Part shown: positions 61,228 to 64,000 of the stretch, in pieces
How positions within the stretch are numbered: position 1 is the stretch's first letter
Layout: every line of letters starts with the position of its first letter
Assembly (NCBI GenBank): GCA_963757395.1
Contig: CAVWRK010000009.1
Span: forward strand, 186,001-250,000
From: DATAOG01 sp963757395
GTDB lineage: Bacteria > Pseudomonadota > Alphaproteobacteria > Geminicoccales > Geminicoccaceae
Length of the DNA stretch: 64,000 nt
Reading direction: 5' to 3'
Made by a program: the position numbers and the translations under genes
The notes under the pieces: model-generated
What the model saw: only the letters and a program-made list of their open reading frames with translations
Told to the model about the DNA's origin: nothing
Databases searched by the model: none

Positions 61228-62486
61228 TCCCGCGCATCTCGGGCGGCGCCGTGGGGGCATCGTTCGCGATCCTGCCCCTCGGCGCCACGTCGGAGACGCG
61301 CCTGCTCCTCGCGGCGCGCGGCGTGCGGGCGGTCGGCGATGGCTTTGTGAGCCTGCTGTTGCCGGTCTACCTGCTCGAGCTCGGCTACGGCCCCTTCGAG
61401 ACCGGCGTGATCGCGACCGCCACTCTCGCCGGCTCCGCGCTTCTCACCCTCCTCGTCGGCCTCTACGGGCAGCGCGCCTCGGCACGCGGCCTGCTGATCG
61501 GCGCCGCCCTTCTAATGGTGATGACCGGCGTCGCGTTCGCCGCGCTCGAGGACTTCTGGCCGCTCCTCCTCGTCGCTTTCGTCGGCACGTTGAATCCGTC
61601 CTCGGGCGACGTCAGCGTCTTCCTGCCGCTCGAGCAGGCGCAGCTCGCTCGGATGGTTAGCGACCGCGACCGCACCCGTCTCTTTGCCCGCTACAGCTTC
61701 ATCGGCTCGATCATGGCGGCGGTCGGCGCGCTCAGTGCCGCCTTGCCCGAGGCGGGCGCGGATCTCATGGGTACTGGGATCAGGCCGGCGCTTCAGGCAG
61801 CTTTCCTCGTCTACGCTGCCTTGGGCGGGCTCGCGCTGCTGCTCTACCGCCGCCTGCCACGCGCCCTCGAGACCACCGATCGCGATCCGGCGCCGATGAA
61901 GCCGCTCGGCCGCTCGCGCGCCATCGTGCTCACGCTCGCGGCCCTGTTCAGTCTCGATGCCTTCGCCGGCGGCCTGGTCGTCAACTCGCTCCTGGCCCTC
62001 TGGCTGTTCGAGCGCTTCGGCCTCTCGCTCGCCACCACCGGCGCGATCTTCTTCTGGACCGGCGCGCTTTCGGCTCTGTCCTACTTCGCCGCCGCCTGGA
62101 TCGCGGACCGGATCGGGCTCATCAACACCATGGTGTTCACGCACCTCCCGTCCAATCTGTGCCTCGCCCTCGTGCCCTTTGCCCCGAACCTTCCGCTCGC
62201 GATCGCGCTGCTGCTCGTGCGCAGCGCGCTCTCGCAGATGGACGTGCCGACACGGACCTCGTACGTCATGGCGATCGTCGCGCCGGAGGAGCGGCCTGCG
62301 GCCGCCAGCATCACATCGGTGCCGCGCAGCCTGGCCGCCGCGGCGAGCCCCGCGCTCGCCGGCGCGCTGCTGGCGGCCTCGGGGTTCGGCTGGCCGCTGG
62401 TCCTGGCCGGCGGGCTGAAGGCCGTCTACGATCTGCTCCTCCTGGTCATGTTCCGCAATGTGCGCCCGCCGGAGGAGATGCCCTGA
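61224..62486 (+). CDS. MFS transporter in the chr operon
   Basis: 420 residues, twelve membrane helices; the loop 2-3 motif region is LVGLYGQRASARGLLIGAAL, with another VPTRTSYVMAIVAPEERPAA near the end. Overlap with chrA (ATGA) shows co-translation, and MFS genes in chr operons are known. It may export chromate-related anions or other stress compounds. Substrate not determinable from sequence. Intact. Confidence 0.88.
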   Translation: MIPRISGGAVGASFAILPLGATSETRLLLAARGVRAVGDGFVSLLLPVYLLELGYGPFETGVIATATLAGSALLTLLVGLYGQRASARGLLIGAALLMVMTGVAFAALEDFWPLLLVAFVGTLNPSSGDVSVFLPLEQAQLARMVSDRDRTRLFARYSFIGSIMAAVGALSAALPEAGADLMGTGIRPALQAAFLVYAALGGLALLLYRRLPRALETTDRDPAPMKPLGRSRAIVLTLAALFSLDAFAGGLVVNSLLALWLFERFGLSLATTGAIFFWTGALSALSYFAAAWIADRIGLINTMVFTHLPSNLCLALVPFAPNLPLAIALLLVRSALSQMDVPTRTSYVMAIVAPEERPAAASITSVPRSLAAAASPALAGALLAASGFGWPLVLAGGLKAVYDLLLLVMFRNVRPPEEMP

Positions 62487-62570
62487 TACTTCCCTCAATA
62501 GTGTTCACCCAGAGCGGTCGCTTCGGGGCCGTGATGCTGGACGGCTCACCTGGAAATCAGGCGCTGTCCC

Positions 62571-63313
62571 ATGATAATGGACGGAATTGCGCCCGAAGAA
62601 CTTGTCCTGTTTTCAGCTGCAACTTTCGGCGCGTCGCTGATAGCGGGCGTCGCCGGGTTTGCCTTTGGCCTGGTCGCCGCGGCGATCTGGCTGCATGTCC
62701 TGACCCCGCTCCAGACGACGACGCTAATCGTCGCCTTCGGGCTGGTGGTTCAGGGCCTCTCGGTCTGGCGGCTGCGACGGAGCATGCGCTTCGATCGCTG
62801 GTGGCCGTTCCTCGTCGGCGGAGTGCTCGGGGTGCCGATCGGCGCCGAGCTCTTGCGCTGGGCCGACCCGCGGCACATGCGCATCGGTGTCGGTGCGCTG
62901 CTGATCCTCTTCAGCCTCTACAGCTGGTTCCGCCCGAAGCTTGCCGTCCCCACGGCAAGCGGCCGCGCTGCGGACGGTAGAGCCTCGGGTTTCTCGGCGG
63001 CGTGCTCGGCGGGACAATCGGCTTGGGCGGTATTCTCCCCACCGGCTGGTGCAACCTGCGCAACTGGCCCAAGGATGAGCAGCGCGCCGTCTTCCAGCCC
63101 GTCGCAGTCGCGATTTTCGCGGTGACGGTGTTTTGGCTCGGCGGCACGGGTTCTTTATCCGCCGTCACCATGCAGCTGTTCCTGATCGGACTGCCGTGGG
63201 TGCTGGTCGGAACCTGGGCCAGGCTACGGCTCTATGGGCGTCTCGACGATGCCAGGTTCCGCCAAGCGGTGCTGATTTTGCTGCTGGTCTCGGGAGTTGT
63301 CCTGCTGTTGTAA
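62571..63313 (+). CDS. TSUP/TauE-SafE-family permease, frameshifted
   Basis: From ATG 62571: LFSAATFGASLIAGVAGFAF, GLVAAAIWLHVLTPLQTTTL, WPFLVGGVLGVPIGAELL. Near 62985 one base appears missing (GGG after TCG); another frame continues GFLGGVLGGTIGLGGILPTG, WCNLRNWPKDEQRAVFQPVA and ends at 63313. Repaired length about 247 residues and eight helices. TSUP proteins move sulfite or organosulfonates, in line with the sulfur/chromate context. 84 bases after the MFS gene. Confidence 0.78.
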
Positions 63314-63352
63314 GCCCGGAACCGGAGGCGGAGGTGAGCTTATCCCAGCCGT

Positions 63353-63682
63353 TCAGAGCAGCGGGTGTTGAGCCGTGACGAGCGAAGCCTGCAGAAGGCC
63401 CACGCCGAAAAGTACAATCAGGATCCCGCCGAGCATGCCGATCCCGTCGAGCACCTCTGCCAAACGGCGGCTATCTTGAGAGAGGTAACCGCCCAGGGCG
63501 ACCGCCGACTTACGCGCGTACACCGAAAGCACGGCCAGCGCCGACACCGTCAGCGCCGTTCCGGCCGACATGGCCATGACCGCCGCCGCGCCAGCCCAGA
63601 CGATGTTCATCGCGTACGCCAGCGCCAGGACGAGGATCGCGCCGCTGCACGGCCTCAACCCTACCGACAGTACGGACGCCAC
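63353..63682 (-). pseudogene. C-terminal half of a NicO/RcnA-type nickel-cobalt exporter
   Basis: 109 residues from GTG 63682: VASVLSVGLRPCSGAILVLA, AYAMNIVWAGAAAVMAMSAG, TALTVSALAVLSVYARKSAV and a final helix. SVGLRPCSGAILVL is the NicO C-terminal signature. The N-terminal half with the first HX4D helices is missing; the sequence upstream is the broken DUF1007 frame, so a deletion has fused the two genes. Confidence 0.7.
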
Positions 63683-63816
63683 GGAATGACGGAGTGATGG
63701 CGGCGCGGCAGGCCGCGGGAGCGAAGGTCGATCCAGGCATGGGGGTGGGCAAGCGCGTGACTACCGCCGACCAAGACGCCCGCCAAGCCCGCAACAACCC
63801 TCAGCCACCTCGACAT
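63661..63816 (-). pseudogene. N-terminal fragment of a DUF1007 protein
   Basis: 51 residues from ATG 63816: a signal peptide (MSRWLRVVAGLAGVLVGGSH) and AHPHAWIDLRS, the DUF1007 hallmark (HPHxWID after the signal, a probable metal-binding site). It then runs into unrelated sequence and stops at 63661. DUF1007 genes normally precede NicO exporters, so this is the other end of the same deletion. GGGGG-rich ribosome-binding site upstream. Confidence 0.68.
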
Positions 63817-64000
63817 CGCACCCCCCTCTGCGCGAGCAGGGGTCGGGCTCCGCCCCTCTTCAAGAGATCGCCGCACCGCGCCCAGAAAAAAGCAAACCCG
63901 CGCGTGGAAAGGAGTCGAACAAGAGGTGCGCACACGACCGGCGCGCCGCGGCTGGCCGCGATGCCGGACAGGTCGCCCACTCCGCTTAGCTTCCTGATGC

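Overview
The window is GC-rich DNA (codons mostly end in G or C) from a proteobacterium, most likely an alphaproteobacterium. This inference rests on the gene content: a slipin/NfeD pair, dimethylglycine-dehydrogenase-like and N-methylglutamate-synthase-like enzymes, ABC and Amt transporters, ChrBA, and a SCO1-type protein beside tRNA-Arg(ACG). No rRNA, replication origin or complete phage is visible. About seventeen genes are interrupted by single-base frameshifts. Most would be repaired by removing one base from a short run, so either the sequence contains many indel errors or the genome is decaying.

Layout. 0-16 kb: NfeD/slipin, a Tat-exported alpha/beta hydrolase, a flavin/folate N-demethylase-like enzyme, an AbrB antitoxin with a truncated PIN toxin, a YhaO/YhaN-like nuclease-ATPase pair, an array of small paralogous lipoproteins, an ArsR regulator with two BigR-like cysteines, an SMP-30-type propeller protein and a SCO1 protein. 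tRNA-Arg(ACG) lies at 16.08 kb.

16.2-28.2 kb: a compact divergent gene set starting next to the tRNA. It encodes a GMC oxidoreductase, three membrane-anchored two-haem c-type cytochromes, a multi-spanning patatin-like lipase, an old-yellow-enzyme-type reductase and a small four-helix membrane protein. Its codon choice looks different from the flanks. I read it as a membrane/periplasmic lipid or hydrophobic-substrate oxidation system, and it is the best candidate here for an undescribed system.

28.2-42.4 kb: an enolase-superfamily enzyme, degraded toxin-antitoxin genes, a DadA-like dehydrogenase, an orphan GXGXG amidotransferase-type subunit, an ammonium transporter, a TIR-SUMF1 fusion, a membrane spermidine-synthase-like protein and a three-gene ABC importer. 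42.4-45.7 kb is a graveyard: an adenylate-cyclase pseudogene with an internal micro-inversion, a phage-gene remnant, a truncated DUF3489 gene and remnants of IS1595 and IS3 elements.

45.7-64 kb: a sulfate importer (cysA, cysW, cysT, sbp), an Rrf2 regulator and an SLC13 permease, followed by secreted beta-propeller, DUF1259 and PepSY proteins beside an OmpR/histidine-kinase pair. Then comes a chromate-resistance cluster (chrB, chrA, a stand-alone ChrB C-terminal domain, a rhodanese, an MFS exporter and a TSUP permease), and finally fused remnants of DUF1007 and NicO nickel/cobalt efflux genes. Sulfate uptake lies close to chromate export; chromate enters cells through sulfate transporters.
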